The notes below the pieces were generated by a model that was given only the letters and a program-made list of their open reading frames with translations, was not told the DNA's origin and made no database searches. Below are positions 14,701 to 24,588 of a DNA stretch of 38,346 nt, piece by piece. This DNA comes from Planctomycetaceae bacterium (lineage in GTDB: Bacteria > Planctomycetota > Planctomycetia > Pirellulales > Pirellulaceae). The stretch covers positions 1 through 38,346 of the forward strand of contig QIKY01000212.1 of assembly GCA_003233175.1 (NCBI GenBank), given 5' to 3'. Position numbers and translations under genes: made by a program. Each line of letters opens with the position of its first letter. Position 1 is the stretch's first letter.

Positions 14701-17700
14701 CAAACCACTGGTCGCCGGCGCCGTGTAGCACCGTACGGCGTTGCCGCGCGCCAAGCTGTTCAAAGGGAACATCGAGCGGAACCTTGGCGCCGGCGGAAAG
14801 TGCTTCCAGCATCCAACGCGAGACGTCTTTTCTTAGGTCGGGCCACAGCGCCAGCGCGCCGTCGGCCAACGTCAACTTAGGGTCGTTCAACAACGCAGCG
14901 AGGTTGGCGCCGGTTTGCACGCCCAGCCCTTCGCAATCGGCGCACCAGCCCAACTGGCTGTTGAAGGAAAAATTGTGCGGAGAGAGCGGCTCGAAACTGC
15001 GGCCGCATTCTTCGCAAACACGGTGCAAACTATGCGTGACGGTTTCCCAACTCGGCTCGGGAGCGTCTTTCTCGACACGCGCAACGGCCATCACGCCTCG
15101 TCCGAAGGTGAGCGAAGCCTCCACGCTGTCGGCAATACGCGAACGAGCGCCAGGGCGCACCGTCACGCGGTCGATCACGACTTCGACCTGATGTTTGCGC
15201 CGCCGCGTTATTTTTGGCGGGTCGTCGAGCGAGTAGGTCAGGCCGTCGACGCGAACACGCGCAAAGCCCGCCGCTTTCGCCTCCTCCCAGAGCGTTTCGT
15301 ACTTCTGCCCGACGTCAATCGCCATCGGCGCCATAAGGTAAAGCTTGGCGCCTTCCGGCTCCGACATGATCTTGGCGACGATTTCATCGGATGTCTGCGA
15401 GCCGATAGGAATATCGCATTCCGGGCAATACGGCTGGCCCAGCCGCGCCAGCAAGATCCTCAGGTAGTCGTAGACTTCGGTCACGGTGCCGACGGTGCTG
15501 CGCGGCGAGTGCCCCAAATTTTTCTGTTCAATGGCAATCGCGGGCGAGAGCCCTTCGATGTGGTCGAGCCGCGGCTTCTGCATCTGGCTGACAAACTGCC
15601 GGGCGTACGAACTGAGGCTCTCCACGTAGCGGCGTTGGCCTTCGGCGTAGATGGTGTCCATGGCGAGCGAACTTTTTCCCGAACCGCTCATGCCGCAGAA
15701 CACCGTGAGTTTATCTCGCTCGATCGAGACGTCCACATGTTTAAGATTGTGTTCGTGGGCGCCGCGCACGATGATCTTTTCGCTGAACACGGCGGGCCGT
15801 TTTTTGGCTTTTCTCTTTTTAGCGCTCTTGCTGGCCGGCTTCTCTCGCAGCACTTTCGCCAAGGCGGCTCCGGTGTACGACGCCTTGCACTTGGCGACGT
15901 CTTCGGGAGTTCCCTCGACGAGAATCCGACCGCCGCCCTGGCCGCCTTCGGGACCAAGATCGATCACCCAATCGGCGGTTTTGATCACATCAAGATTGTG
16001 CTCCACCACGAGCACCGTATTGCCGGCGTCGGCAAACCCATGCAGCACTTGCAGGAGCATTTTGATATCGGCGAAGTGGAGCCCCGTGGTCGGTTCATCG
16101 AGCAAGTACAGCGTTTGGCCGGTGCTCTTTTTAGCCAGCTCACGAGCCAGTTTGATGCGCTGCGCCTCGCCGCCGGAAAGCGTCGGCGAAGGCTGGCCGA
16201 TCTTGAGATAATCGAGCCCCACGTCGTGCAGGGTTTGCAGTTTGTGGCGAACCTTGGGGATGGCGTCAAACAGTTCGAGCGCCTGTTGCACATCGAGTTC
16301 GAGCACGTCGGCGATCGACTGCCCCTTGAACTTCACATGCAGCGTTTCCCTGTTGAATCGCTTGCCCTGACAAACCGGGCAGGTCACCCAGACATCGGCC
16401 AGGAAATCCATTTCCAGGCGATTCGAGCCGTTGCCATCGCAAGCTTCACAGCGGCCAGCGGCCACGTTGAAACTGAAACGGCCCGGTTTGTAGCCGCGAC
16501 GCTTGGCGTCGGGAAGCTGTGCGAACAGGTTGCGGATTTCATCGAAAACCTTGATATAGGTTCCCGGATTGGAGCGCGGCGTGCGGCCAATCGGCGATTG
16601 ATCAATCGCGATCAACTTATCGAGCAGCCGCCAACCTTCGATCGAATCGTGGGCGCCCGGTTCGCCTTCGCCGCCGTTCAGATCTCGCCGCAACGATTCA
16701 AGCAAAATATCGGTGACCAGCGAACTCTTGCCCGATCCCGAAACCCCCGTCACGCAGACCAACGCACCCAGCGGAATGTGGACATCGACATTCTTGAGGT
16801 TGTTGTGCCGCGCGCCGATCACACTCAGGCGGTCTCCGCTGATGGGCCGACGTTTTTCCGGAATTTCAATTTTCAACTTGCCGGAAAGGTACTGCCCCGT
16901 GATGCTGCGTTTGGCGCCCGTGATAGCCTCCAAATCGCCGTGCGCGACAAGCTCCCCGCCCCGCACTCCCGGGCCAGGACCGAAGTCGAAAATATGGTCA
17001 GCGGCGCGCATGGTGTCTTCATCGTGTTCGACCACCACGACGGTGTTGCCCATATCGCGAAGTTGTTGGAGCGTTTTCAGGAGGCGGTCGTTATCGCGAG
17101 GGTGCAAACCGATGGAGGGTTCGTCGAGCACGTACAACACGCCCACGAGCGCCGCGCCGATTTGGCTCGCCAGACGAATGCGCTGCGACTCGCCGCCGGA
17201 GAGCGTCGGTGCGGTTCTCGCCAGCGAGAGGTAATCGAGGCCGACGTTCACCAAGAATCCCAAGCGGTTGCGAATTTCCTTGAGCGCTTCGGCGGCGATG
17301 ATTTTACGGGTGTCGTCCAATTCCAAGTTCGAGAAGAATTCGGCCGCGTCGGCGATGGGCAACTCGGAAATCTCGGGGAGCGACAACGCGCGGCCGTGCG
17401 GAAAAAGGGTATCGTCAAACTTGTCGCTGAGCGTGGTCAGCCGGACCGACCTCGCCTGCGCGTTCAAGCGTGTTCCACGGCAGCGCGGACAACTGACCGT
17501 ACACATGTATTTTTCCAGCCGCCGCCGTTGGATGCGGCTGTTGCTTTCGCGATGCTTGCCCAGCAAGATGGGGATCACGCCCTCGAAATGGCCGCCGTAT
17601 TTCATCGGCGAGGCGCCGCCGCGCCACGTGAACGTGATGTGTTCGTCGTCGGCGCCCCAGAGCCAAACATCTCGCACCGACTGGTCGAGATCGCGCCAGG

Positions 17701-18784
17701 GCGTTTCCAGCATGACGCCTTCTTCAAGCCCCAACTTTCGCTCCATGGTGTCGGCCACGCCCTGATAAATGTGTCGCCGCCAGCGGCCCATTTCCTTCCA
17801 CTTGCCGAGAAGTTCAATGCAGCCCTTGCGGAATGAAAGCCGGTCGTTGGGGATCAGCAACTCGGGATCGAACGAATAAAGGTTGCCCAACCCGTCGCAT
17901 TCCTCGCACATGCCGCGCGGGCTGTTGAAACTAAAAAGTTGCGGACTCGGCGGTTCAAAACTCACGCCACAATGCGTGCAGGCGTAGTCGGCCGAAAAGG
18001 TGGTGTTGGTCGTGAGGCGGAGCTGCTCTGCGGGGGGAGTTTCACCGGCCGTGGGCGTTTCAGGATTTTCATGTAACACAAACAGATTGCCGCGGCCCAT
18101 TTTTAGAGCCAACTCCACCGCTTCGGCCAAGCGAGGCCGCACACTCGCTTGGATCGTCAGCCGATCGACCACAACTTCAATATCGTGCCGAATTTGGCGA
18201 TCGAGCGAGAGCCGCGAGGAAAGCGAAACCACTTCTCCGTCGACCCGCGCGCGAGAGAAACCTTCCTTCACCAGGCCGTCGAACAGATCGCGGTGTTCGC
18301 CTTTCTGGCCTCGCACCAACGGCGCCAACACCAAAACTTTCGTGTTGCGAGGCAGTTGCAAGATGCGGGCGATAATTTGCTCTCGCGATTGCGCCGCGAT
18401 TTTTCGATCACATTTCGGGCAGTGCCCCGAACCGACCCGGGCAAAAAGCACGCGGAGGAAGTCGTAAATTTCCGTGATCGTGCCGACGGTGGAGCGAGGG
18501 TTGTTTCCGGCTGATTTTTGCGAGATCGAAATCGAGGGGCTGAGGCCCGATATGTAGTCGACATCGGGCTTCGGCATCTGGCCTATATATTGCCTGGCGA
18601 ATGTAGACAAACTCTCCACGTACCGACGCTGCCCCTCGGCGAACAGCGTGTCGAAGGCCAGCGAACTCTTGCCGGACCCGCTCACGCCGGTCAGACAGAT
18701 GAGTTGGTTGCGAGGAAGAACAAGACTGACGTCGCGAAGGTTATGTTCGCGAGCGCCTTTGATGACGATATCCGAAGCGGGCAT
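11792..18784 (-). CDS. uvrA: Double-length excinuclease ABC subunit UvrA with C-terminal extension
   Basis: UvrA finds bulky DNA lesions and hands them to UvrB. This 2330-residue version is two complete UvrA copies in one chain, about twice the usual 940-1000. Copy 1 spans residues 1 to about 985 and copy 2 about 995 to 1970. Walker A motifs lie near residues 33, 685, 1038 and 1683. ABC signatures lie near 527 (LSGGESQ), 871 (LSGGEAQ), 1493 (LSNGEAQ, a Gly-to-Asn change) and 1868 (LSGGEAQ). Both copies keep the UvrA insertion and zinc cysteines (CPKC, CEEC, CPEC, CADC). Two Lys-rich linkers join domains near residues 975-990 and 1590-1630. Residues about 1975-2330 form an extension I do not recognise, with [18 protein letters not shown] near its start. 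Tandem UvrA chains are known in planctomycetes and a few other groups. The antisense strand carries long open frames that are coding shadows. Confidence 0.95.
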   Translation of the reverse strand: MPASDIVIKGAREHNLRDVSLVLPRNQLICLTGVSGSGKSSLAFDTLFAEGQRRYVESLSTFARQYIGQMPKPDVDYISGLSPSISISQKSAGNNPRSTVGTITEIYDFLRVLFARVGSGHCPKCDRKIAAQSREQIIARILQLPRNTKVLVLAPLVRGQKGEHRDLFDGLVKEGFSRARVDGEVVSLSSRLSLDRQIRHDIEVVVDRLTIQASVRPRLAEAVELALKMGRGNLFVLHENPETPTAGETPPAEQLRLTTNTTFSADYACTHCGVSFEPPSPQLFSFNSPRGMCEECDGLGNLYSFDPELLIPNDRLSFRKGCIELLGKWKEMGRWRRHIYQGVADTMERKLGLEEGVMLETPWRDLDQSVRDVWLWGADDEHITFTWRGGASPMKYGGHFEGVIPILLGKHRESNSRIQRRRLEKYMCTVSCPRCRGTRLNAQARSVRLTTLSDKFDDTLFPHGRALSLPEISELPIADAAEFFSNLELDDTRKIIAAEALKEIRNRLGFLVNVGLDYLSLARTAPTLSGGESQRIRLASQIGAALVGVLYVLDEPSIGLHPRDNDRLLKTLQQLRDMGNTVVVVEHDEDTMRAADHIFDFGPGPGVRGGELVAHGDLEAITGAKRSITGQYLSGKLKIEIPEKRRPISGDRLSVIGARHNNLKNVDVHIPLGALVCVTGVSGSGKSSLVTDILLESLRRDLNGGEGEPGAHDSIEGWRLLDKLIAIDQSPIGRTPRSNPGTYIKVFDEIRNLFAQLPDAKRRGYKPGRFSFNVAAGRCEACDGNGSNRLEMDFLADVWVTCPVCQGKRFNRETLHVKFKGQSIADVLELDVQQALELFDAIPKVRHKLQTLHDVGLDYLKIGQPSPTLSGGEAQRIKLARELAKKSTGQTLYLLDEPTTGLHFADIKMLLQVLHGFADAGNTVLVVEHNLDVIKTADWVIDLGPEGGQGGGRILVEGTPEDVAKCKASYTGAALAKVLREKPASKSAKKRKAKKRPAVFSEKIIVRGAHEHNLKHVDVSIERDKLTVFCGMSGSGKSSLAMDTIYAEGQRRYVESLSSYARQFVSQMQKPRLDHIEGLSPAIAIEQKNLGHSPRSTVGTVTEVYDYLRILLARLGQPYCPECDIPIGSQTSDEIVAKIMSEPEGAKLYLMAPMAIDVGQKYETLWEEAKAAGFARVRVDGLTYSLDDPPKITRRRKHQVEVVIDRVTVRPGARSRIADSVEASLTFGRGVMAVARVEKDAPEPSWETVTHSLHRVCEECGRSFEPLSPHNFSFNSQLGWCADCEGLGVQTGANLAALLNDPKLTLADGALALWPDLRKDVSRWMLEALSAGAKVPLDVPFEQLGARQRRTVLHGAGDQWFEVRKPNSKKTDPPLFRFQFKGLYPALEEAARLSFTFRARLEHLVDEVECASCGGTRLRDDSSAVRFHGKTVDDICRLPLAQLQEEIDGWKLDKREKRVAGEVIREIRDRIRFLNDVGLYYLSLSRTAASLSNGEAQRIRLASQLGSGLCGVLYVLDEPTIGLHPRDNKRLLNALLKLRDLGNTLLVVEHDREVLESADFICDFGPAAGKNGGRIVAHGTPAQLAKKRGSVTGPYLSGKKAIPVFDERRVRPPKEKIKTKAASKSKLKSQAAKNKSDANAPLPQPHAPGGWLEVVGARHHNLRNVHLQIPLGALTAITGPSGSGKSSLIEGVLYNSLARTLHRASTTPGPFDKIIGLENINKVIRVDQRPLGNTPTSNPATYTGAFELIRILFAQLPEAKIRGYQPRRFSFNAAGGRCDACEGNGQIRIEMHFLPDVWVECETCRGQRYNPETLAVRYEARSISDVLNMTCGDAVKLFENIPKIRKILQTLCDVGLDYLTLGQSAPTLSGGEAQRVKLAAELARPDTGRTLYLLDEPTTGLHFDDLAKLLDVLHRLVDMGNSVVVIEHNLDVIKSADWVIDLGPEAGEDGGRIVVEGTPEIVVEYARKAKRSKKLARSHTGEALAPVLEESPRKARKTFDARRENASKPGDLDINEVGRNAKMPWELDGRRWHTQDRVGRQGEPCQWDGRLLERVVDFIHEKGDFAATDWNSRGVVEITAERKASGWFFHAITGEAWLLKMKFRVARNAFQRGEVAQLLPLRTLNEMDAIPLYGNDPRVRQKMQQGPWQEIEIRAHTLQELDRPEFWNVLERAIESFMGIANRAAINPHDLMPWKALGKKWHLLRKGFPPGKRVLWEVEVLERLCDLVETALPHGSFQWDNKVLVHHSPPGAEAPWASIHTKRPAVVELVLRAPKNRVALGRIAHLARDRSLDATHEDRDVVKLRFRTLEDLERGDLANFLKEQAGEFDA

Positions 18785-18969
18785 CTTGCGGCGGTTTATC
18801 CATTTCGTGCAGTTCGCAGCGGCGCCCCAGTGGCGAAAAAGTTTTCGCGCCGGCAGCCGGGCGTTCGAGGTCGGGAACTGTTGCGGGGAAAATGTCTCGA
18901 ACCCCAGAATTGTAATTCACGCCCGAGCCTCGCCACAAGGAGGCGCCCAACCAGGGGGAGGGGGCGGAA

Positions 18970-18997
18970 TTGCAGCCTCGCGGCGACCCGGTACAAT
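18970..18997 (+). promoter_or_regulatory. Candidate housekeeping-sigma promoter for the DUF2007 gene
   Basis: TTGCAG (18970-18975) and TACAAT (18992-18997) are separated by 16 bases. The expected start, near 19004, gives a leader of about 43 bases. The -35 match is weak (three of six). The 262-base gap 18785-19046 is shared with the divergent uvrA gene, for which I saw no clear promoter. Confidence 0.4.
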
Positions 18998-19046
18998 GAA
19001 GTAGTATCGGCGCGCTCACAAACGGACGACACACACAGGAGAAACC

Positions 19047-19265
19047 ATGGACGCCAACGAGCTCACAACCATCTACACCCTGGACGACGAAGGCAAGGCG
19101 GAAATCATCAAAAACGCCCTGCAAGCGGCGGGCATTCGCTGCGAACTCGACGGCGAACATCAAGCCGGTTTTACGGGAATGATGCAGATTGGCGTGATGG
19201 TTCGCGCCGTCGACGCCGACCGCGCTACCGCATTGCTGGCCGAACACGAAGAGATGGACGACTGA
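19047..19265 (+). CDS. DUF2007 domain protein
   Basis: A 72-residue protein with the DUF2007 pattern: an opening strand (LTTIYTLDDEGKAEIIKNAL), the Gly-Ile-Arg-Cys turn (QAAGIRCELDGEHQ) and a second strand-helix (IGVMVRAVDADRATALLAEH). The fold is ferredoxin-like and related to PII-type signal proteins. It is sometimes called a putative signal-transducing protein, but no ligand is established. ATG 19047 has an excellent AGGAGA six bases ahead. It is transcribed divergently from uvrA, and nothing in the sequence links their functions. Confidence 0.85.
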   Translation: MDANELTTIYTLDDEGKAEIIKNALQAAGIRCELDGEHQAGFTGMMQIGVMVRAVDADRATALLAEHEEMDD

Positions 19266-19376
19266 CGCGCGTCTCATACCGCGCGGCCAGACAATCCAAA
19301 TGTTCAAAACCGGTGAATGGATCGTTTTTCAGGAACTCCGTGGCAAATCTCCATTGACGCTTCATGGGCCGCGCGG

Positions 19377-21170
19377 CTACGGAGCGTTGCTTGATTCCTC
19401 GGCGATATAGCGGTGTACGTTGTCTTCCAACACCGAGAGCGGAACACTGCCGCCGCCCAGCACGACATCGTGAAACTGACGAACATCGAATCGGCCGCCC
19501 AACTTTTCTTCGGCCGTGGCGCGCAATGCGCGAATTTTTAGTTCGCCCGTTTTGTAAGCCAAGGCTTGGCCGGGCCAGGAAATGTAACGGTCGACTTCCG
19601 CCGTGATGTTGTGCAGCGAGAGCGCCGTGTTTTCCGCCATGTACTGTATGGCCTGCTCGCGCGACCACCCCAAGTAATGCAGACCGGTGTCGACCACCAA
19701 TCGGCAGGCCCGCCACATTTCATAACTCAGGCGGCCGAAGTTGGCGTAAGGATCTTGATAAAAACCGACCTCCAACCCCAGCCGTTCGGCGTACAACGCC
19801 CACCCCTCGACGAAGGCCGTGAAACCGGCGTAGCGACGAAAATCGGGCAGGTCGCGCATTTCTTGCTGCAAGGCAAGCTGCAAGTGGTGTCCCGGAACCG
19901 CCTCGTGCAAGGAGAGCGCCTCGATTTCGAACAAGGGCCGACTTTTCAAATTATAAGTATTCACGTAATAGAAGCCGGCGCGGGAGCCATCGCCGGCCGG
20001 CTGCATGTAATAGGCCGTCGTGGTGCGGGGGGCGATGTAATCGGGAACGCGGCGAATGCCGTACGGAGCGCGCGGCAATTTCCTGAATAATCGCGGCAAT
20101 TCGCCGTCCATTTTTTTGAGCACGAAGGAAACTTCTTTCATCAGTTGTTCGGCCGATTTAGGATAGAATTCCTCTCCCTCGCGAAGGTGTTTTACAAAGG
20201 CGGCGAAATCGCCGTCAAATTTCACCTGCTTAATCACCTGCAGCATCTCGGCGTGAATACGCGCGACTTCCTCCAAACCGGTCTGATGCACCTGCTCCGG
20301 CGACAAATCGAGCGTGGTGAACTTTCGCACGCGGTGGCGGTAGAAGGCGCGTCCTTGCGGCAGCGCCGAAGCGCCCACTGAACCTCGCGCCGTGGCAAGG
20401 TATTCGCGCCGCATGAAATCGGCGAAACGGCGAAACCCCGGCGCCACGCTTTGAAGAATCGCCCGCCGGCCAGCGGCGGTTAAGCGTTTTTGTTCGTCGG
20501 CGGCTATGCGCTCGGGATACGCTTGAAACGGCGCGTACAAGAGGCTCTTGGCCGGGTCGTCCACGATATGGGGCGCGATGGCGTCGGCGGCGCCCTCCAA
20601 CACCACGGCGGGCAGCACCATGCCGCGTTCAATCCCCTTGCGCATGACCGTGATGTGTTGGTCGGCATAGCGGGAAAAAGCATTCAAGCGGGCGATATAA
20701 TTTTCATAATCAGCCACGGTATTGAGCGGCATCCGTTTCGCCAACTCCGGAAAAGAAATGTGGAAGCCGCTCCGATTCGTAATTGGCATCAGATACGTGC
20801 GGAATTCGTATTCGCGAATCGTATCGTTGGTCAGACGTTTGAAGATGTCATAATTCACGCGCTCCGCCGCACTCAATTGCTGGCGGTCGATGTCCTTGAT
20901 CCGCTCCAGAAACTCCACGCGGTTGGCCCACCTGCGGGCTTCATCGGCCACGGTCACTTCAGGAAGCCGGGCATTGAACCGGTGCTCGCCCACATGCGTG
21001 GCCCAGAGCGGATCTTCCCGGAGTTCGAATTCCCAGGCGTCGTCCAGCAGATGTTGCAACGTATCGGCTGCCGACTCCTCATCGGCGGCCAGTAAAACAC
21101 CTGGCGCCGCGTGCAACGCCACGACTCCGCACAACAATAAAGACAAAACGACCTTGTTCGATACGCACAT
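19377..21170 (-). CDS. DUF885 family protein, probable secreted metallopeptidase-like
   Basis: A 597-residue protein with an N-terminal signal peptide (VVLSLLLCGVVALHAAPGVLLA). The body is DUF885: an N-terminal helical part (DPLWATHVGEHRFNARLPEV), the middle YYMQPAGDGSRAGFYYVNT, and the hallmark HEAVPGHHLQLALQQ near residue 418. The HE...HH pattern is the presumed metal site, and the family is generally predicted to be zinc-dependent peptidases related to M32, but substrates are mostly undefined. Conserved ALYAERLGLEVG and the terminal PGQALAYKTGELKI block are present, so it appears full length. ATG 21170 lacks a strong ribosome site. It is divergent from the aminoacylase/dipeptidase fusion, which suggests both may act on peptides outside the cytoplasm. 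Confidence 0.88.
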   Translation of the reverse strand: MCVSNKVVLSLLLCGVVALHAAPGVLLAADEESAADTLQHLLDDAWEFELREDPLWATHVGEHRFNARLPEVTVADEARRWANRVEFLERIKDIDRQQLSAAERVNYDIFKRLTNDTIREYEFRTYLMPITNRSGFHISFPELAKRMPLNTVADYENYIARLNAFSRYADQHITVMRKGIERGMVLPAVVLEGAADAIAPHIVDDPAKSLLYAPFQAYPERIAADEQKRLTAAGRRAILQSVAPGFRRFADFMRREYLATARGSVGASALPQGRAFYRHRVRKFTTLDLSPEQVHQTGLEEVARIHAEMLQVIKQVKFDGDFAAFVKHLREGEEFYPKSAEQLMKEVSFVLKKMDGELPRLFRKLPRAPYGIRRVPDYIAPRTTTAYYMQPAGDGSRAGFYYVNTYNLKSRPLFEIEALSLHEAVPGHHLQLALQQEMRDLPDFRRYAGFTAFVEGWALYAERLGLEVGFYQDPYANFGRLSYEMWRACRLVVDTGLHYLGWSREQAIQYMAENTALSLHNITAEVDRYISWPGQALAYKTGELKIRALRATAEEKLGGRFDVRQFHDVVLGGGSVPLSVLEDNVHRYIAEESSNAP

Positions 21171-21325
21171 GCGATTTGTTTCTTTGTGAAGTAAAGTAAG
21201 GACGTAAAGGGCGCCACGGATGAAATCTGGCCGTCGGCATGATATGTTTGAAGACTGATTCGGTATAGTTCATTTTCAGGGCGTCGGCAAGCAGCCATTT
21301 CTTCATCACCCCACGGAGTTTGTTT

Positions 21326-24283
21326 ATGCGATCGATCCGATTCCAGTCGTTAGGCTCCGCCCGAAATGTGTTTGCCAAATTATCCAAATCAAAAGCCCGG
21401 CATTTTGAAAATGCCGGGCTTTTACACAGCGTGTTGTGTGCTTTGTTGCTGCTGGGCGGCTGGGCGTATTTGGCGCCGACAAGTGCTCTTTCGGCGGAAG
21501 AAGCGCCGTTCGACGTCGTTCTGCGGGGTGGCTTGGTTTACGACGGCTCCGGCGCGGCGCCGTTTCAAGCAGACGTCGGCCTGCGGGGTGATCGGATCGT
21601 GAAGATCGGCGATCTTTCCAACGCAAAGTCGAAATTGAATGTTGATGTGAGCGGCCGCGCCGTGGCGCCCGGCTTTATCAATATGTTGAGTTGGGCCACG
21701 ACGTCGCTCTTGGTCGATGGCCGCAGCCAAAGCGATATCCGCCAAGGCGTGACACTCGAAGTGTTCGGCGAAGGCTGGTCGATGGGGCCGCTCAATCAGG
21801 CCATGGCGCGCGATTTGGCGTTGGGCCAAAGCGATATCAAATACAAGGTGGCTTGGCGGTCGTTGGGTGAATACTTGCGGCATCTGGAGCAGCGCGGCGT
21901 GGCGACCAACGTGGCTTCGTTCGTGGGCGCTACGTCGGTTCGGATTCATGCGTTGGGTTACGAAAACCGTCGCCCGACGGCGGAAGAGTTAGCCGAAATG
22001 CGTTCGCTGGTGCGAACGGCCATGGAGGAAGGCGCGCTCGGCGTTGGCTCTTCGCTAATTTACGCGCCGGCGTTCTATGCCGATACGGCGGAATTGATTG
22101 AACTGTGCAAGGTGGCGGCGGAATACGACGGCCTCTACATTTCGCACATGCGGAGCGAGGGCAACCAACTTTTGGAAGCGGTTGATGAACTGTTGGAAAT
22201 CGCCAGGGAGGCCAACATCGCCGCCGAAATCTACCACCTCAAGGCCGCGGGACGCGCCAATTGGCCGAAGCTCGAAGAGGTGATCCAACGTGTGGAGGCG
22301 GCGAGAAAAGCAGGGCTGCGGATCACGGCTGATATGTACACCTACACCGCCGGCGCCACCGGGCTCAACGCTTCGATGCCGCCCTGGGTGCAGGAGGGCG
22401 GTTACGACCGCTGGCGCGACCGCCTCCGCGACCCAGACATCCGACGCCGCGTGCTCCTGGAAATGAAAACCCCCACCGATAAATGGGAAAACCTGCTGCT
22501 CATGGCCGGCGCCGCCGACCAAGTGTTGTTGGTCGGCTTCCGGAATAACGACCTCAAACATCTGACCGGAAAAACGCTGGCCGAAGTGGCTCGCCAACGC
22601 GGCCTATCGCCGGAAGAAACGGCGCTCGATTTGGTCGTCGAAGATGGCAGCCGGGTGGAGTGCGTTTACTTCCTGATGAGCGAAGAGAACGTGAAGAAAA
22701 AAATCGCCCTGCCGTGGGTCAGTTTCGATTCTGACGCCTCGTCGTTAGCGCCCGAAGGCGCGTTCCTCAAAAGCAATCCACACCCTCGCGCGTATGGCTG
22801 TTTTGCTCGCTTGCTGGGGAAATACGTGCGCGACGAAAACATCATCCCCCTGGAAACCGCGATTCATAAACTGACACAATTGCCCGCCCAAACGCTCGGC
22901 ATTCGTGGACGGGGAAGTTTGGCGCCCGGCTATTTTGCCGACATCGTGGTGTTCGACCCCAGCCGCATTCGCGACCTGGCCACCTACGACAACCCCCATC
23001 AATACGCTCAGGGCGTGGAGCAGGTGTTCGTCAACGGCGTGCAGGTTCTCAAAAATGGCGAACATACCGGCGCTCTGCCGGGGCGCGCCGTGTGGGGCCC
23101 CGGCAAGTGGCGGAAAAAAAAGGGCCAGGCGCGGCGGCCGGTGGTGCTCACCGAAACGGCGCGGCGAATTCACGCTTCGGCGCCGGTGGTCGACGGCCAC
23201 AACGACCTCCCCTGGCAGATGCGCACGCTGGCTTCGCGGTCGTTCGAGAAGCTGGACATCTCCCAGCCGCAGCCGAAGCTGCACACCGATATCGCACGGC
23301 TCCGTAAAGGCGGCGTCGGGGCGCAGTTTTGGTCGGTCTACGTGCCGGCGGAAACGGCCCAAACCGGCAACGCCTTGCTGCAAACGCTGGAACAAATTGA
23401 TTTGGTAAAGGCCATGATGGCCCGCTACCCCGACACCTTCGAATTCGCCACAACCGCCGACGACGTGCAACGCATTCGAGCAGCGGGAAAAATCGCCTCG
23501 ATGATCGGCGTCGAAGGCGGGCACAGCATCGAAAATTCCTTGGCGGTGTTGCGGCAACTGCACGCTCGCGGCGCCGGCTACATGACGCTCACGCATTCCG
23601 ACACCCTCCAGTGGGCCGATTCCGCCACCGACAAACCACAACACGGCGGCCTCTCGCCCTTCGGCGAAGAGGTGGTGCGGGAAATGAACCGCTTGGGCAT
23701 GTTGGTCGATTTATCGCATGTGTCGGTCGAAACGATGGAAGACGCACTGCGGATTTCGCAGGCCCCGATTATCTTTTCACACTCTTCGGCGCGCAGCTTG
23801 GCCGATCATCCTCGCAACGCGCCCGACCACATTCTGAGAAAAGTGGCCGAGAACGGCGGCGTCGTGATGGTCAACTTCTTTTCAGGATTCATCGAACCGG
23901 AATCCGCCCGCAGAATGGCGAGCATGTTTGATGTCATGCGGGAGTTGCACGAAAAATATCCCGAGAAAAAAAAGTACGATCGAGCGATGGCCCGCTGGCG
24001 CGCCCAAAACCCAATGCTGCCCGGCTCCGTGCATGACGTGGTCGACCATATCGACCACATTGCTCGCGTGGCGGGCGTGGAGCATGTTGGCATTGGCTCC
24101 GATTTCGACGGCGTGCCAATGTTGCCGCGGCAGTTGGAAGATGTCTCGACGTATCCTTATATCACGCAGGAGTTGCTGAACCGAGGTTACACCGAAGCCG
24201 AGATTCGCCTGATCATGGGCGAGAACGTATTGCGCGTGATGCGCGGCGCGGAGAACGTCGCGAAGAAACTGAGTCGGCGGTAG
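21326..24283 (+). CDS. N-acyl-D-amino-acid deacylase fused to M19 membrane dipeptidase
   Basis: A 985-residue two-domain protein. Residues about 55-590 are an amidohydrolase of the D-aminoacylase group (VLRGGLVYDGSGAAPFQADV ... GSLAPGYFADIVVFDP). The usual GFIDxHxH metal motif reads GFINMLSW (116-123), so both histidines are replaced by Leu121 and Trp123. Later ligand-like residues remain (ISHMRSEG, EIYHLKAAG, FDSDASSLAP). Residues about 610-985 are a membrane dipeptidase with intact ligands: GHND, EGGH, DLSH, FSHSS and GSDFDG. The N-terminus has a hydrophobic signal (VLCALLLLGGWAYLAPTSA) behind a long basic stretch. ATG 21326 has ACGGAG close upstream, but a 33-bp palindrome lies inside this stretch, so a GTG at 21431 is an alternative start. 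A role in releasing D-amino acids or hydrolysing dipeptides is inferred. Confidence 0.88.
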   Translation: MRSIRFQSLGSARNVFAKLSKSKARHFENAGLLHSVLCALLLLGGWAYLAPTSALSAEEAPFDVVLRGGLVYDGSGAAPFQADVGLRGDRIVKIGDLSNAKSKLNVDVSGRAVAPGFINMLSWATTSLLVDGRSQSDIRQGVTLEVFGEGWSMGPLNQAMARDLALGQSDIKYKVAWRSLGEYLRHLEQRGVATNVASFVGATSVRIHALGYENRRPTAEELAEMRSLVRTAMEEGALGVGSSLIYAPAFYADTAELIELCKVAAEYDGLYISHMRSEGNQLLEAVDELLEIAREANIAAEIYHLKAAGRANWPKLEEVIQRVEAARKAGLRITADMYTYTAGATGLNASMPPWVQEGGYDRWRDRLRDPDIRRRVLLEMKTPTDKWENLLLMAGAADQVLLVGFRNNDLKHLTGKTLAEVARQRGLSPEETALDLVVEDGSRVECVYFLMSEENVKKKIALPWVSFDSDASSLAPEGAFLKSNPHPRAYGCFARLLGKYVRDENIIPLETAIHKLTQLPAQTLGIRGRGSLAPGYFADIVVFDPSRIRDLATYDNPHQYAQGVEQVFVNGVQVLKNGEHTGALPGRAVWGPGKWRKKKGQARRPVVLTETARRIHASAPVVDGHNDLPWQMRTLASRSFEKLDISQPQPKLHTDIARLRKGGVGAQFWSVYVPAETAQTGNALLQTLEQIDLVKAMMARYPDTFEFATTADDVQRIRAAGKIASMIGVEGGHSIENSLAVLRQLHARGAGYMTLTHSDTLQWADSATDKPQHGGLSPFGEEVVREMNRLGMLVDLSHVSVETMEDALRISQAPIIFSHSSARSLADHPRNAPDHILRKVAENGGVVMVNFFSGFIEPESARRMASMFDVMRELHEKYPEKKKYDRAMARWRAQNPMLPGSVHDVVDHIDHIARVAGVEHVGIGSDFDGVPMLPRQLEDVSTYPYITQELLNRGYTEAEIRLIMGENVLRVMRGAENVAKKLSRR
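21391..21423. repeat. 33-bp perfect palindrome, family A copy 2, within a coding region
   Basis: Arms of 16 bp (21391-21406 and 21408-21423) are exactly complementary around a central G. The outer arm is AAAAGCCCGGC and the centre ATTTT-G-AAAAT. Arm length and centre size equal those of the copy at 2476-2508, and the inner pair changes from T-A to A-T, so pairing is preserved. If translation starts at ATG 21326 the palindrome encodes KARHFENAGLL in the basic part of the signal peptide. Confidence 0.85.
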
Positions 24284-24397
24284 CGCGCACGCCTGGAAAG
24301 GATGCTATCGGTCGTGTGACGGCAAGTCAAAGGCGTCTTGCGCGAGCGGGCTTGCGCGGCGCCGTTAATCCGCACGCGGTTGAAAATGTCGGATTTT

Positions 24398-24490
24398 TCG
24401 TTTAACGGCAAGCCGAAGGCGGCTGTGTTTTGAACCCACGCGTTCGGGCAGAACAGAAAACGCAGTCGCCTTCGGCTTGCCGTTAAACGA
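24398..24490. repeat. REPIN-like inverted doublet, family C
   Basis: Two 24-bp arms (24398-24421 and 24467-24490) are perfect reverse complements, separated by 45 bases. Each arm contains TTTAACGGCAAGCCG, itself holding the mini-hairpin CGGC-AA-GCCG. Complementarity continues imperfectly into the spacer (CTGTGTTTT against GAAAACGCAG). The 305-base gene-free stretch 24284-24588 holds this element plus the promoter and leader hairpin of the next gene. Confidence 0.75.
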
Positions 24491-24514
24491 GCCATTGCCA
24501 GCCGCGTGAAGTAT

Positions 24515-24543
24515 ATGACGAATAGGGCGGATTCGTTTATACT
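24515..24543 (+). promoter_or_regulatory. Candidate promoter for the PLP protein/molybdenum hydroxylase operon
   Basis: ATGACG (24515-24520) and TATACT (24538-24543) are separated by 17 bases, matching the housekeeping consensus at four and five of six positions. The expected start is near 24550, leaving a leader of about 39 bases. Confidence 0.45.
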
Positions 24544-24551
24544 GCGGGAGC

Positions 24552-24566
24552 GGGAGATGAACTCCC
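24552..24566 (+). other. Short leader hairpin before the PLP-fold gene
   Basis: GGGAG-ATGAA-CTCCC forms a five-pair stem immediately after the predicted transcription start and about 20 bases ahead of the ribosome site GAGGAAG. It could stabilise the transcript; it is too small to call a riboswitch. Confidence 0.3.
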
Positions 24567-24588
24567 ACCCCACGAGGAAGCTTGAATC

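Noticed and set aside
14915..17836. A 973-codon open frame on the plus strand opposite uvrA
   Set aside because: It lies wholly antisense to well-conserved uvrA motifs and its product has no recognisable domain. High-GC genes with biased third positions often leave such long antisense frames.
18741..19307. A 188-codon minus-strand frame overlapping the uvrA start and the DUF2007 gene
   Set aside because: It runs antisense to the DUF2007 gene, which has an excellent ribosome site and family motifs, and covers the divergent promoter region.
21171..21325. A possible third GxxExxY relic (minus-strand MNYTESVFKHIM with a TTCATCCGTGG-type tail)
   Set aside because: The likeness is limited to a few residues and a degenerate low-complexity tail, and no AIEVH or LLINFN block is present. 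It is too weak to annotate.
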